This document shows positions 17,524 through 26,012 of a DNA stretch of 38,945 nucleotides, in pieces. The DNA lies in NCBI GenBank assembly GCA_002396505.1, contig DGYA01000049.1, positions 20,854 to 59,798 of the forward strand, read 5' to 3'. The notes under the pieces were generated by a model. The model was not told the DNA's origin, did not search any database, and was given only the letters and a program-made list of their open reading frames with translations. A program made the position numbers and the translations under genes. Position 1 is the first letter of the stretch; the number at the start of each line of letters is the position of its first letter. This stretch comes from Cyanobacteria bacterium UBA5018. Lineage in GTDB: Bacteria > Cyanobacteriota > Cyanobacteriia > PCC-6307 > Cyanobiaceae.

Positions 17524-19215
17524 GTGCTCACGGGTCTGCGTCTCGAGAACATCGCCCTGATCGAGAAGCTCCAGCTCGATTTTGGCTCCGGTTTCACGGT
17601 GCTCACCGGCGAAACCGGCGCTGGTAAGTCGATCCTGCTCGATGCCCTCGATGCCCTGCTCGGCGGCCTCCAAGGGGCTGCCGGTGCCCGCCTGGTACGC
17701 CAGGGCACTAGTCGCAGCTGGATCGAGGCCAGTTTCAGCCTCACCCCTGTGGTCAAGGGCTGGCTGGATTTGCGCAGCTTCGAGCTCGATGAGCCGGAGT
17801 TGCTACTCAGTCGGGAATGGCGGTTGAGTGAAGGGCGCCTGGTGAGTCGCCATCGCCTCAATGGCATGGTGATCAACCGCTCCCAGGTGCAGGAGCTGCG
17901 GCCACTGCTGGTGGATCTCACCGCCCAAGGCCAGAGTCAACAGCTGGCCCGCCCTGGTCAACAGCGGCTTTGGCTAGATCGTTTTGCTGGTGAAACCCTG
18001 CGGCCGCTCCTGGCACCGGTGGCCACTGCCTGGTGCCAGGAGCGGCTGGCGGCAGCTGCCCTAGACCAGGCCAGATCCGAACGACGGCAGCTGTTGCAAG
18101 ATCGGCAGCGTCAGGAGCAGCTGTTGGCCGATTTGGAGGCCGCTGGCCTGGAGGATTCCCAAGAGCGGCTGCGACTGCAGCAGGAGCAGGACCGGCTAGT
18201 CCATGGCGTGCGCCTCCAGGAGGGGGTAACTGAGCTGCTCTCCCGTCTGGTGGATGGGGGGGAGGAATTGCCTTCGCTGCTCGATCAGTTGGCCAGCTGT
18301 GAGCAGCAGTTGCATGTGTTGGAACAGCTGGATGGCTGCCTAACGCCGCTGCGCTGTTGCGCCAGCGAGGCCTTGCTTCAGCTCCAGGGCCTGGGACGCG
18401 AGCTGGATCGCTACGGAGCAGTACTGGATAGCGATCCCCAGAGTCTCGGCCTGTTGCAGGAGCGGATGGCCCAGCTCAAGGCCCTGGAGCGGCGCCATGG
18501 CCTCGATCTAGCAGCCCTGATTGGCCTGCGTGACCGCTTGCGCCAGCAGTTGAATGGCAGCGCCGATGGATCTGAGCTGGCGGCCTTGGAGCAGCGGCAG
18601 GCGGCGGCGCTGGCCATCCGTGACCAGGTCAATGCCCGGCTAAGCCAGGCGCGGCGGCGGGCAGCCACCGCCCTGGAACAACAATTGATGGCGGCCCTGC
18701 GGCCGATGGGGCTGGCCAATGTGCGTTTTGCCGTGGCGATCGAGCCCTCCCCGCCGACAGAGGCAGGGGCCGATGCGGTGCGCTTTTTGTTCTCCGCCAA
18801 TCCAGGTCAGCCCCTGGCCCCCTTGGCGGAGGTGGCCTCCGGCGGGGAGATGAGCCGCTTTTTGCTGGCGTTGAAAACCTGTCTAGCCCCTGACGATGCC
18901 CAACCGACCCTGCTGTTCGACGAGATCGATACGGGCGTCAGCGGTCGGGTGAGCGCCGCCATGGCGACGCTGTTGCGGCAACTGGCCAGTGGCCGGCAGG
19001 TGTTCTGCGTTACCCATCAGCCCCTGGTGGCGGCCGCGGCCGACCACCACTTCCGGGTCAGCAAGCAGGTGGTGAATGGCGTCACCCGGATGCGAGTGTC
19101 CCAACTGCGGGACACTCGTGAGCGCCAGGAGGAGTTGGCCGAACTGGCCGGCGGCGATCACAGCGAAGCTTTTAGCTATGCCGCCAGCCTGCTGGAGCAG
19201 CGCTACTTGGATTAA
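17524..19215 (+). CDS. recN: DNA repair protein RecN
   Basis: SMC-like ATPase involved in double-strand break repair. The Walker A motif GETGAGKS is at residues 29-36 directly after the N-terminal strand, a long coiled-coil region of heptad-like Q/L/R-rich sequence occupies roughly 150-390, and the signature VASGGEMSRF plus Walker B PTLLFDEIDTGVSG form the C-terminal half of the ATPase. The 563-residue length is normal. GTG at 17524 is supported by the AGGAGG motif. A LexA-like palindrome just upstream implies SOS control, as known for recN in several bacteria. It is divergent from the ABC1 gene. Confidence 0.96.
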   Translation: MLTGLRLENIALIEKLQLDFGSGFTVLTGETGAGKSILLDALDALLGGLQGAAGARLVRQGTSRSWIEASFSLTPVVKGWLDLRSFELDEPELLLSREWRLSEGRLVSRHRLNGMVINRSQVQELRPLLVDLTAQGQSQQLARPGQQRLWLDRFAGETLRPLLAPVATAWCQERLAAAALDQARSERRQLLQDRQRQEQLLADLEAAGLEDSQERLRLQQEQDRLVHGVRLQEGVTELLSRLVDGGEELPSLLDQLASCEQQLHVLEQLDGCLTPLRCCASEALLQLQGLGRELDRYGAVLDSDPQSLGLLQERMAQLKALERRHGLDLAALIGLRDRLRQQLNGSADGSELAALEQRQAAALAIRDQVNARLSQARRRAATALEQQLMAALRPMGLANVRFAVAIEPSPPTEAGADAVRFLFSANPGQPLAPLAEVASGGEMSRFLLALKTCLAPDDAQPTLLFDEIDTGVSGRVSAAMATLLRQLASGRQVFCVTHQPLVAAAADHHFRVSKQVVNGVTRMRVSQLRDTRERQEELAELAGGDHSEAFSYAASLLEQRYLD

Positions 19216-19244
19216 CCACCAAAACCCATGTCCAGCCAGGATTT

Positions 19245-19327
19245 GCGGCCAAATGTTTGCGGCCAAATGTTTACGGCCAAATGTTTGCGGCCAATGTTTG
19301 CGGCGAAAGGTTTGCTACCAAATGTTT
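19245..19327 (+). repeat. 14-bp tandem repeat, six units
   Basis: GCGGCCAAATGTTT twice exactly (19245, 19259), then variants at 19273, 19287 (13 bp), 19300 and 19314. It follows recN by about 30 bp. Unlike the coding arrays, the unit is not a multiple of three. Confidence 0.9.
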
Positions 19328-19498
19328 AAGGCCAGCAATTTATTTGACACACCCGTATTTTCCAGGCCAGCCTCGAGCATGAGCATTATTTTCAGCCATC
19401 CATAAAAGATAAGCCAGCTACGGGCTGAGCATCGTAATACTAATTACATGGATTATCGCAGCGATTGCTAAGGGCAACTCAAAAAATAGCTAGATCCC

Positions 19499-19555
19499 TC
19501 GATGCCGTGCCGCGATAAGCATTGCGGCAACTCACCTGCTCCTCACTCTGGCGAG
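19499..19555 (+). repeat. 57-bp dispersed element, copy A
   Basis: Aligns without gaps to the reverse complement of 31182-31238 with about 44 of 57 identical positions. Shared blocks are CGTGCCGCGA, CCTGCTCCT and CTCTGGCGAG. Both copies allow a short open frame with similar peptides (MPCRDKHCGN and MSCREKCLRN starts), but a repeat or small RNA origin is as likely as a protein. Confidence 0.65.
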
Positions 19556-19771
19556 GATGCTCCAGTGCGGCAAGGGTGCTCTGGTGCGGTGGCTATCAAA
19601 TTGATGGGCACAGAATTGGTGGCCACCGCAATAGCGATTTTCCATAATCTCCCAAGCAAGAAGCGGCTTTGTGGCAAAGAAGCGGTTCTATACCCGAGCA
19701 GTGGTTTCGCGCCCTAAGAGCGGTTTGTTTACAATCGGTTACAATTATCCTCTGTAACCAGCTGTTCCGCC

Positions 19772-20800
19772 GTGAGTTCTGCATTCCCATCGAACGCAGC
19801 TCAAGCCGCGCCCTGGACCGCCGCCGCCATCCCTGACCAGAGCGGTCGCTTGGCCCTGATCACCGGCGCCAACAGTGGTTTGGGGCTGGAAACCGCCAGG
19901 GCCCTGGCCGCCAAGGGGGCGACCGTGGTGTTGGCCTGCCGTTCAACCAGCAAGGCCGAGCGGGCCCGCGCCCAGCTGCTGGATGAACTGGCCCGGGAGC
20001 CCGCTGGGACGCCCCATGGCCCCCTGGATGTGCTCCACCTCGATCTCGCCGACCTGGACAGCGTGACGGCGGCGGCGGCCAACGTGGCTGAGCGCTATGG
20101 CCGCCTTGATCTATTGATCAACAATGCGGGCGTGATGGCCCCGCCTCGCCAACTCACCCGCCAGGGATTTGAGCTGCAGTTCGGCACCAACCACCTCGGT
20201 CATTACGCGCTTACCCGGTTGCTACTGCCTTGTTTGGAGCACCAAAGTGGAGCCCGGGTGGTGCTGGTGAGCTCCGGGGCTCAATACTTTGGCCGTCTGG
20301 CCTTCGAGGATCTGCAGGGTGAAAACAGCTACGACCGCTGGCGCGCCTACAGCCAGAGCAAGTTGGCCAATGTAGTGCTTGCCCAGGAGCTGCAACGGCG
20401 GTTAACTGCCGGCGGCAGCGGCGTGATCTGCCTGGCGGCCCATCCCGGTGTGGCGCGCACAAATCTGCAACCAGCCTCGGTGGCGGCAAACGGCGCCTGG
20501 CTGGAAGGCCTGGCCTACCGCTTGCTAGACCCCCTGTTCCAGAGCGCCGCCATGGGCGCCTTGCCCCTGTTGTATGCCGCCACCGAGGCCGCCGCTGAAC
20601 CCGGAGGTCACTACGGCCCCAGCCAGTGGGGAGGCATGAAGGGCTGGCCGGTGCCGGTAAGGCTGGCCCCAGCGGCCCTGGATCCACTGCAGGGCGAAAG
20701 GCTATGGCAGGTGAGTGAGCAGCTCTGTCGCCAGGCCAGCCCCGCCTGGGCAGCGGCAGCGGCGGCTGTAGACGCCTCCAGGCCAGGGCTTGGTGGATAA
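19772..20800 (+). CDS. Short-chain dehydrogenase/reductase, retinol-dehydrogenase/POR-like
   Basis: A 342-residue NAD(P)-dependent oxidoreductase of the classical SDR fold. The cofactor motif TGANSGLG is at residues 31-38, LDLLINNAGV follows near 115, the catalytic serine is in VLVSSGAQ and the YxxxK pair is YSQSK near residue 192. The arrangement and the LACRS segment after the second strand (ending in Arg) favour NADP(H), as in protochlorophyllide reductase-like and retinol dehydrogenase-like proteins. Substrate unknown. It starts with GTG and has a proline/alanine-rich leader. The gene lies between recN and uvrA on the same strand. Confidence 0.88.
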   Translation: MSSAFPSNAAQAAPWTAAAIPDQSGRLALITGANSGLGLETARALAAKGATVVLACRSTSKAERARAQLLDELAREPAGTPHGPLDVLHLDLADLDSVTAAAANVAERYGRLDLLINNAGVMAPPRQLTRQGFELQFGTNHLGHYALTRLLLPCLEHQSGARVVLVSSGAQYFGRLAFEDLQGENSYDRWRAYSQSKLANVVLAQELQRRLTAGGSGVICLAAHPGVARTNLQPASVAANGAWLEGLAYRLLDPLFQSAAMGALPLLYAATEAAAEPGGHYGPSQWGGMKGWPVPVRLAPAALDPLQGERLWQVSEQLCRQASPAWAAAAAAVDASRPGLGG

Positions 20801-20926
20801 CGGCACCCCGGCAGTTGAGAATCAGGTGCTTGGCGGCCCGACACTTGCAACCCTGGCAGTTTCTGGCCTGGTACTTAGAAAACTGGCTACAGCGCTTCTA
20901 GGATTGTCTGCTATTGAGTAGGCTGC

Positions 20927-23900
20927 ATGCCTCGCGCCAAGGGCTCAGCCGCTGCAAGTCGGGCCGCAGCCAGCACCATCGCAAACGCCACCCCCAGCTC
21001 CGGTGCCAACGGCGATGCCAACGGCCTGCCTGACCAGAGCTCTAGCGAGCTGACTGCTGCAAGCGAGGTGACGCCTTCAGCCGAGTTGGCTGCTTCCGCC
21101 AAGCTAAAGCCCTCAGCTTTGGCCGCCGATGCTGCGGCCAGTCGCCTGCTCAATGGCGGAAGCCTGGAGGGCGGCACGCTGGAGGATGTGATCCGAGTGC
21201 GGGGTGCCCGCCAGCACAACCTCAAAAATGTTGACCTCACCATTCCGCGCAACCGCCTGGTGGTGTTCACCGGGGTGAGCGGCAGCGGCAAGAGTTCCCT
21301 GGCTTTCGACACGATTTTCGCCGAGGGGCAGCGCCGCTATGTGGAGTCGCTGTCGGCCTATGCCCGCCAGTTTCTAGGCCAGGTGGACAAGCCGGATGTG
21401 GATGCGATTGAGGGGCTATCACCAGCTATCTCGATCGATCAAAAATCCACCAGTCACAACCCCCGATCCACCGTCGGCACGGTCACCGAAATTCAGGATT
21501 ACCTGCGCCTGCTGTTTGGTCGCGCCGGTGAGCCCCACTGCCCAGACTGCGACCGCTCGATCCGGCCCCAGTCGATCGACGAGATGGTGGATCAAATCCT
21601 GCAGTTGCCGGAGGGCACCCGCTATCAGCTGCTGGCGCCGCTGGTGCGTGGCAAAAAAGGCACCCATGTGAAGTTGCTCTCCGGCCTGGTGGCTGAGGGA
21701 TTCGCCCGGGTGCGGATCAACGGGGAGGTGCGCGAACTGGCCGACAACATCGAGTTGGACAAAAACCATGTCCACAACATCGAGGTGGTTGTGGATCGAC
21801 TGGTGGCCCGCGAGGGCATCCAGGAAAGGCTCACCGATTCCCTGCGCACGGCCCTGAAACGCGGCGATGGCCTGGCCCTGGTGGAGGTGGTGCCCAAGGC
21901 CGGCGAGGCTTTGCCAGAGGGGATTGAACAGGAAAGGCTCTACTCGGAAAACTTCGCCTGCCCGGTGCATGGGGCGGTGATGGAAGAATTGTCGCCAAGG
22001 TTGTTTTCTTTTAATAGTCCCTACGGCGCCTGCACCGCTTGCCATGGCATCGGCTTCCTGCGCAAGTTCACCTTTGAACGGGTGATTCCGGATCCATCGC
22101 TGCCGGTGTATGCCGCCGTAGCCCCCTGGGCCGAAAAGGACAACGCCTATTACTTCTCCCTGCTCTACTCGGTGGGTGAGGCCTATGGCTTTGAAATTAA
22201 AACTCCCTGGAACCAATTGCTCGATGAGCAGCGCCAGGTGTTGCTGCATGGCAGCCAGGAGCCAATTGCGATTCAGGCCGACAGCCGCTATCGCAAGGGC
22301 CAAACCTACCAGCGACCATTTGAGGGGATTTTACCGATCTTGGAGCGCCAGTTGGCGGATGCCAATGGGGAGTCCGTGCGCCAAAAGCTGGAAAAATATC
22401 TGGAGCTGGTGCCCTGTGCCAGCTGCCATGGCCTGCGACTGAAGCCAGAAGCCCTGGCGGTGCGGGTGGGTCCTTACCGCATCCATGAGCTCACTGGCAC
22501 CAGCGTTGGCGAGAGCCTGCGACGCATCGAGAAGTTGATGGGGGTGGGCGAGAGTGAGGGGGCGGAACCGCTGTTGAGTTCGCGCCAGATCCAGATCGGC
22601 GATCTGGTGCTGCGGGAGATTCGCATGCGGCTGAAGTTCCTGCTCGATGTGGGGCTCGACTACCTCAGCCTCGATCGCCCGGCGATGACCCTCTCCGGCG
22701 GCGAAGCCCAGCGCATTCGCCTGGCCACCCAGATTGGCGCTGGTCTCACCGGGGTGCTCTATGTGCTGGATGAGCCGAGTATTGGCCTGCACCAGCGCGA
22801 TAACGATCGCTTGCTGGCCACCTTGATCAAGCTGCGCGACCTCGGTAACTCCCTGATCGTCGTCGAGCACGACGAGGACACAATTCGCGCCGCTGATTAT
22901 ATCGTAGACATCGGTCCCGGTGCCGGCGTGCACGGCGGCCACATCGTGGCCCAGGGCGATCTGCAGAGCCTGCTGGAGTCGCAGGATTCGCTTACTGGCG
23001 CCTACCTCAGTGGTCGCCGCTCCATCCCCACCCCAGCGGAACGCCGCATTGCCGGATCCCGTCAGCTCACTTTGACTGGCTGTCAGCGCAACAATCTCGC
23101 CGGTTTTGATCTGGAGGTGCCGCTGGGCCGGCTGGTGTGCGTCACCGGCGTGAGCGGCAGCGGCAAGAGCACCCTGGTGAATGAACTGCTACATCCAGCC
23201 CTAGAACATCGCCTGGGATTAAAAGTACCTTTCCCCGCCGGTCTAGAGGAGCTGAAAGGGATCAAGTCGATCGACAAGGTGATCGTAATCGACCAGAGTC
23301 CGATCGGCCGCACCCCCCGCTCCAACCCAGCCACCTACACGGGCAGCTTTGATCCCATCCGCCAGGTGTTTGCCGCCACGGTGGAGGCCAAGGCCCGGGG
23401 CTATCAGGTGGGTCAATTCAGTTTCAATGTGAAAGGCGGGCGCTGCGAATCCTGCAGCGGCCAAGGAGTGAATGTGATCGAGATGAACTTCCTGCCAGAC
23501 GTATACGTGCAATGCGATGTATGCAAGGGGGCAAGGTATAATCGCGAAACCCTGCAGGTTACCTATAGAGGACATACGATTGCCGATGTGCTGGAGATGA
23601 CAGTGGAGCAGGCGGCAGAGGAATTCGCCGCCATTCCTCAGGCCGCCGACCGGCTGCGCACCCTGGTGGATGTGGGCCTCGGCTACATCAAGCTGGGCCA
23701 ACCGGCACCCACCCTCTCCGGCGGAGAAGCCCAGCGGGTGAAGCTGGCCACCGAATTGTCCAAACGCGCCACAGGTAAAACGCTTTACTTAATTGATGAA
23801 CCCACCACCGGCCTCAGCTTTTATGACGTGCACAAGCTGATGGACGTGATGCAGCGACTGGTGGACAAGGGTAATTCAATTCTGGTGATTGAGCACAACC

Positions 23901-24079
23901 TCGATGTGATTCGCTGTGCCGACTGGATCATCGATCTCGGCCCAGAAGGTGGCGACAAGGGCGGTGAGATTGTGGTGTGCGGCACCCCAGAACAGGTGGC
24001 AGAGCATCCCACCAGTCATACGGGCAGGTATCTCAAGCAGGTGCTTAAGCAGCATCCACCCCAGCCAACAGCAGCCTAA
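20927..24079 (+). CDS. uvrA: Excinuclease ABC subunit A
   Basis: Damage-recognition ATPase of nucleotide excision repair. Two ABC ATPase modules are visible: Walker A GVSGSGKSSLAF near residue 115 and GVSGSGKSTLVN near 745, with signatures TLSGGEAQRIRLA and TLSGGEAQRVKLA. Zinc-binding cysteine pairs occur as CTACHGIGF, CASCHG and CESCSGQG...CDVCKG. At 1050 residues it is longer than usual (about 940-975) because of an ~85-residue alanine/serine-rich N-terminal leader before the conserved DVIRVRGARQHNLKN. A GTG near 21188 could be the ancestral start, but the leader is in frame and begins with ATG. No LexA-like palindrome was seen upstream. Confidence 0.97.
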   Translation: MPRAKGSAAASRAAASTIANATPSSGANGDANGLPDQSSSELTAASEVTPSAELAASAKLKPSALAADAAASRLLNGGSLEGGTLEDVIRVRGARQHNLKNVDLTIPRNRLVVFTGVSGSGKSSLAFDTIFAEGQRRYVESLSAYARQFLGQVDKPDVDAIEGLSPAISIDQKSTSHNPRSTVGTVTEIQDYLRLLFGRAGEPHCPDCDRSIRPQSIDEMVDQILQLPEGTRYQLLAPLVRGKKGTHVKLLSGLVAEGFARVRINGEVRELADNIELDKNHVHNIEVVVDRLVAREGIQERLTDSLRTALKRGDGLALVEVVPKAGEALPEGIEQERLYSENFACPVHGAVMEELSPRLFSFNSPYGACTACHGIGFLRKFTFERVIPDPSLPVYAAVAPWAEKDNAYYFSLLYSVGEAYGFEIKTPWNQLLDEQRQVLLHGSQEPIAIQADSRYRKGQTYQRPFEGILPILERQLADANGESVRQKLEKYLELVPCASCHGLRLKPEALAVRVGPYRIHELTGTSVGESLRRIEKLMGVGESEGAEPLLSSRQIQIGDLVLREIRMRLKFLLDVGLDYLSLDRPAMTLSGGEAQRIRLATQIGAGLTGVLYVLDEPSIGLHQRDNDRLLATLIKLRDLGNSLIVVEHDEDTIRAADYIVDIGPGAGVHGGHIVAQGDLQSLLESQDSLTGAYLSGRRSIPTPAERRIAGSRQLTLTGCQRNNLAGFDLEVPLGRLVCVTGVSGSGKSTLVNELLHPALEHRLGLKVPFPAGLEELKGIKSIDKVIVIDQSPIGRTPRSNPATYTGSFDPIRQVFAATVEAKARGYQVGQFSFNVKGGRCESCSGQGVNVIEMNFLPDVYVQCDVCKGARYNRETLQVTYRGHTIADVLEMTVEQAAEEFAAIPQAADRLRTLVDVGLGYIKLGQPAPTLSGGEAQRVKLATELSKRATGKTLYLIDEPTTGLSFYDVHKLMDVMQRLVDKGNSILVIEHNLDVIRCADWIIDLGPEGGDKGGEIVVCGTPEQVAEHPTSHTGRYLKQVLKQHPPQPTAA

Positions 24080-24136
24080 GCAATCCGCCAGAAACCATAC
24101 ATATCAAATAATAGCAGCCACATAATTACTGCCACA

Positions 24137-24184
24137 GCATTTAGCAGCTCCAGCATTTAGCAGCTCCAAAATTTAGCAGATAAA
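24137..24184 (+). repeat. 16-bp tandem repeat, three units, between uvrA and oriC motifs
   Basis: GCATTTAGCAGCTCCA occurs twice exactly (24137, 24153) and a diverged third unit starts at 24169. AT-rich repeats next to DnaA-type boxes can act as iterons or unwinding repeats, but the spacing from the boxes (~200 bp) makes that uncertain. Confidence 0.8.
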
Positions 24185-24253
24185 TACCAAAAACCTAGCA
24201 TTTAAGCGTCTATTTTTACCTCCACTTTTTAGTGACTTAAACTTTACGATGCT

Positions 24254-24283
24254 GCAATAAATTTAGAAAATTTGCATTATTGC
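24254..24283. other. Inverted repeat downstream of uvrA
   Basis: Arms GCAATAA (24254-24260) and TTATTGC (24277-24283) flank an AT-only loop region with further AAATTT/AAATTT symmetry. It has no T run beyond it, so it is a poor intrinsic terminator; cruciform formation near the origin is possible. Confidence 0.4.
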
Positions 24284-24454
24284 TGCGGCTGGAATCGCAG
24301 AAAAAATTATTTCCTCCGGCAGGGGCCCGCCATGGACCAATAGAGGCCAGAGGCCTGGTGATCGCTCCCAGCTTGGTCCAGGTTTTGACCTGGGGAAAAA
24401 CACCTGTCAAAATGGGGATAAGCAGGGCGAGATGCCATCAAAATCAATCGACGC

Positions 24455-24520
24455 TTTTCCACAGGGGCGGGAATCTGAGGAAATTGGTATTTTTCCCAAA
24501 AATAAAATTACCTATCCACA
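24455..24520 (+). promoter_or_regulatory. DnaA boxes
   Basis: TTTTCCACA at 24455-24463 is a perfect cyanobacterial-type box, and CTATCCACA at 24512-24520 differs from TTATCCACA at one position. TTTTCCCAA at 24491-24499 is a weaker third site between them. Confidence 0.65.
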
Positions 24521-24784
24521 GGCCTAAACCAGCCATAACCAAGGTCCCAGTTGGCGCAAAAGCCTGTTTCCGCAGATTCCCCAGCCTCTACTACTACTGG
24601 TTATTTCTTTTTAATTTAAAAAATTTATTTCTTTGCGTAGAAGCGAGGCGGCCGGTTTGGGGAGAAGTGCGGTTTCCCCGCCCCCCAGCGGGCTGAGCAG
24701 GGAGCAAACGGCATTGCAGAATCAGAGTCATCGCTGGGGTGTGGCTGCCGTCTTGGGCACACCAACAGGCCCTGCCCCCACTCC

Positions 24785-26008
24785 ATGAAGCTGGTCTGCT
24801 CTCAATCGGAACTGAGTTCCAGCCTGCAGTTGGTGAGTCGTGCCGTGGCTAGCCGGCCCACCCACCCGGTGTTGGCCAACGTGCTGCTCACGGCCGATGC
24901 CGGTACCGGCAGCATCAGCCTCACCGGTTTCGATCTCAACCTCGGCATTCAAACGAGCATCCCGGCCACGGTGACCACCAGTGGCGAGATCACCCTGCCT
25001 GCCCGGCTGTTCGGCGAAATCGTGTCCCGGCTCTCCTCCGACAGTCCGATCACCCTCAGTTGCGCCCCTGACAGCGAACAGGTGGAACTGACCAGTCAGT
25101 CGGGCAGTTTTCAGATGCGCGGCATGCCCGCCGAAGATTTTCCCGATCTACCCCTGGAGCAGAGCGGCAACCCCATCCGCCTCCAGGCAGATGCCCTGGT
25201 GAAGGGGCTGCGGGCAACGCTGTTTGCCAGTAGTGGTGATGAAGCCAAGCAGTTGCTCACCGGCGTGCACCTCCAGCTGCACGGCAACACCTTGGAATGC
25301 GCCGCCACCGACGGCCATCGCCTGGCAGTGCTGCAATTGGAAAACGCCGCCGCCTCTAAAGGCGCGGATCAGGCATCCACTGATCGCCAAGGTATGGATG
25401 GCCAAGGCTTGGATGGCCAAGCCGTAGATCAGGAAACGGCAGCTCAAGACGAGGAACCATTCGCCGTTACGGTGCCGGCCCGCTCCCTGCGGGAGCTGGA
25501 GCGGTTGCTCTCGGCTCGACACTCCAGCGAACCGCTAAGCCTGTTCTCCGACCGGGGCCAGGTGGTGGTGCACTGGGCAGATCAGCTACTCACCAGTCGC
25601 ACCCTCGATGGCATCTATCCCAATTACCGCCAGCTGATCCCCGCCAGTTTTACGCGTCGCATCGTGGTGGAACGCCGACCGCTGTTGGCGGCACTGGAGC
25701 GGGTGGCGGTGCTGGCCGATCAGCAGAACAATGTGGTGAAGATCAGTGTGGAAGCTGAGCTGGGCAAGTTGCTGATCCAGGCCGATGGCGGCGACGTGGG
25801 CAGCGGCTCCGAGGCCGTGGCGGCTGAGATCTCCGGCGATGACCTGCAAATTGCCTTCAACGTGCGCTATCTGCTCGATGGTCTCAAAGCGATGACCGGC
25901 GATCAGTTGGCGATGTCCTGCAACGCTCCCACCACCCCGGTGGTGCTCACCCCCATCGATGAGAGTCGCTTCACCTACCTGGTGATGCCCGTGCAGGTGC
26001 GCCAGTAA
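24785..26008 (+). CDS. dnaN: DNA polymerase III beta subunit (sliding clamp)
   Basis: Ring-forming processivity factor for the replicative polymerase. The start MKLVCSQSELSSSLQLVSRAVASRPTHPVL, the middle VKGLRATLFASSGDEAKQLLTGVHLQ and the C-terminal YLVMPVQVR are typical of the three clamp domains. It has 407 residues against about 365-390 usually. The excess is an acidic, Q/D/G-rich insertion near residues 190-222, encoded by a 15-bp repeat, lying between strands of the second domain where a loop could tolerate it. The gene begins just after the oriC-like region and is followed after 4 bp by the PRC-barrel gene. Confidence 0.96.
   Translation: MKLVCSQSELSSSLQLVSRAVASRPTHPVLANVLLTADAGTGSISLTGFDLNLGIQTSIPATVTTSGEITLPARLFGEIVSRLSSDSPITLSCAPDSEQVELTSQSGSFQMRGMPAEDFPDLPLEQSGNPIRLQADALVKGLRATLFASSGDEAKQLLTGVHLQLHGNTLECAATDGHRLAVLQLENAAASKGADQASTDRQGMDGQGLDGQAVDQETAAQDEEPFAVTVPARSLRELERLLSARHSSEPLSLFSDRGQVVVHWADQLLTSRTLDGIYPNYRQLIPASFTRRIVVERRPLLAALERVAVLADQQNNVVKISVEAELGKLLIQADGGDVGSGSEAVAAEISGDDLQIAFNVRYLLDGLKAMTGDQLAMSCNAPTTPVVLTPIDESRFTYLVMPVQVRQ
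25391..25435 (+). repeat. 15-bp tandem repeat within dnaN
   Basis: GGTATGGATGGCCAA and GGCTTGGATGGCCAA differ at two positions; the third unit, from 25421, is diverged. They encode QGMDG/QGLDG/QAVDQ-type pentapeptides inside the clamp. Confidence 0.85.
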
Positions 26009-26012
26009 CCGC

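Larger units (their letters stand above)
19216..19771. other. 556-bp intergenic region with repeats
   Basis: Between recN and the SDR gene. It holds a 14-bp tandem array (19245-19327) and one copy of a 57-bp dispersed element (19499-19555). The right part (about 19,720-19,770) is AT-rich with TTTACA and CAATTAT-like hexamers that may be the SDR promoter, but this is weak. No gene is convincing. Confidence 0.5.
24080..24784. other. oriC: Probable chromosomal replication origin region (oriC)
   Basis: A 705-bp AT-enriched gap directly upstream of dnaN, the usual place in picocyanobacteria. DnaA-box-like nonamers cluster in ~130 bp: TTTTCCACA at 24455-24463 (perfect for the TTTTCCACA consensus), CTATCCACA at 24512-24520, and one-mismatch forms at 24391-24399 and 24413-24421 (minus strand) and 24491-24499. 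An A+T-only tract around 24601-24634 would serve as unwinding element. A 16-bp triple repeat (24137-24184) and an inverted repeat with arms GCAATAA/TTATTGC (24254-24283) lie nearer uvrA. Confidence 0.7.

Noticed and set aside
19530..19555. Resemblance of CTGCTCCTCACTC to the Yfr1 small RNA core ACUCCUCACAC
   Set aside because: Only a partial match, without the two flanking stem-loops of Yfr1.
19502..19717. Short ORF over the 57-bp element copy A, similar to a short ORF over copy B
   Set aside because: Similarity is explained by the nucleotide repeat; downstream residues diverge completely, so no support for a protein.
20801..20926. Possible LexA site before uvrA
   Set aside because: GGTACTTAGAAAAC has no inverted symmetry; does not fit any LexA pattern.
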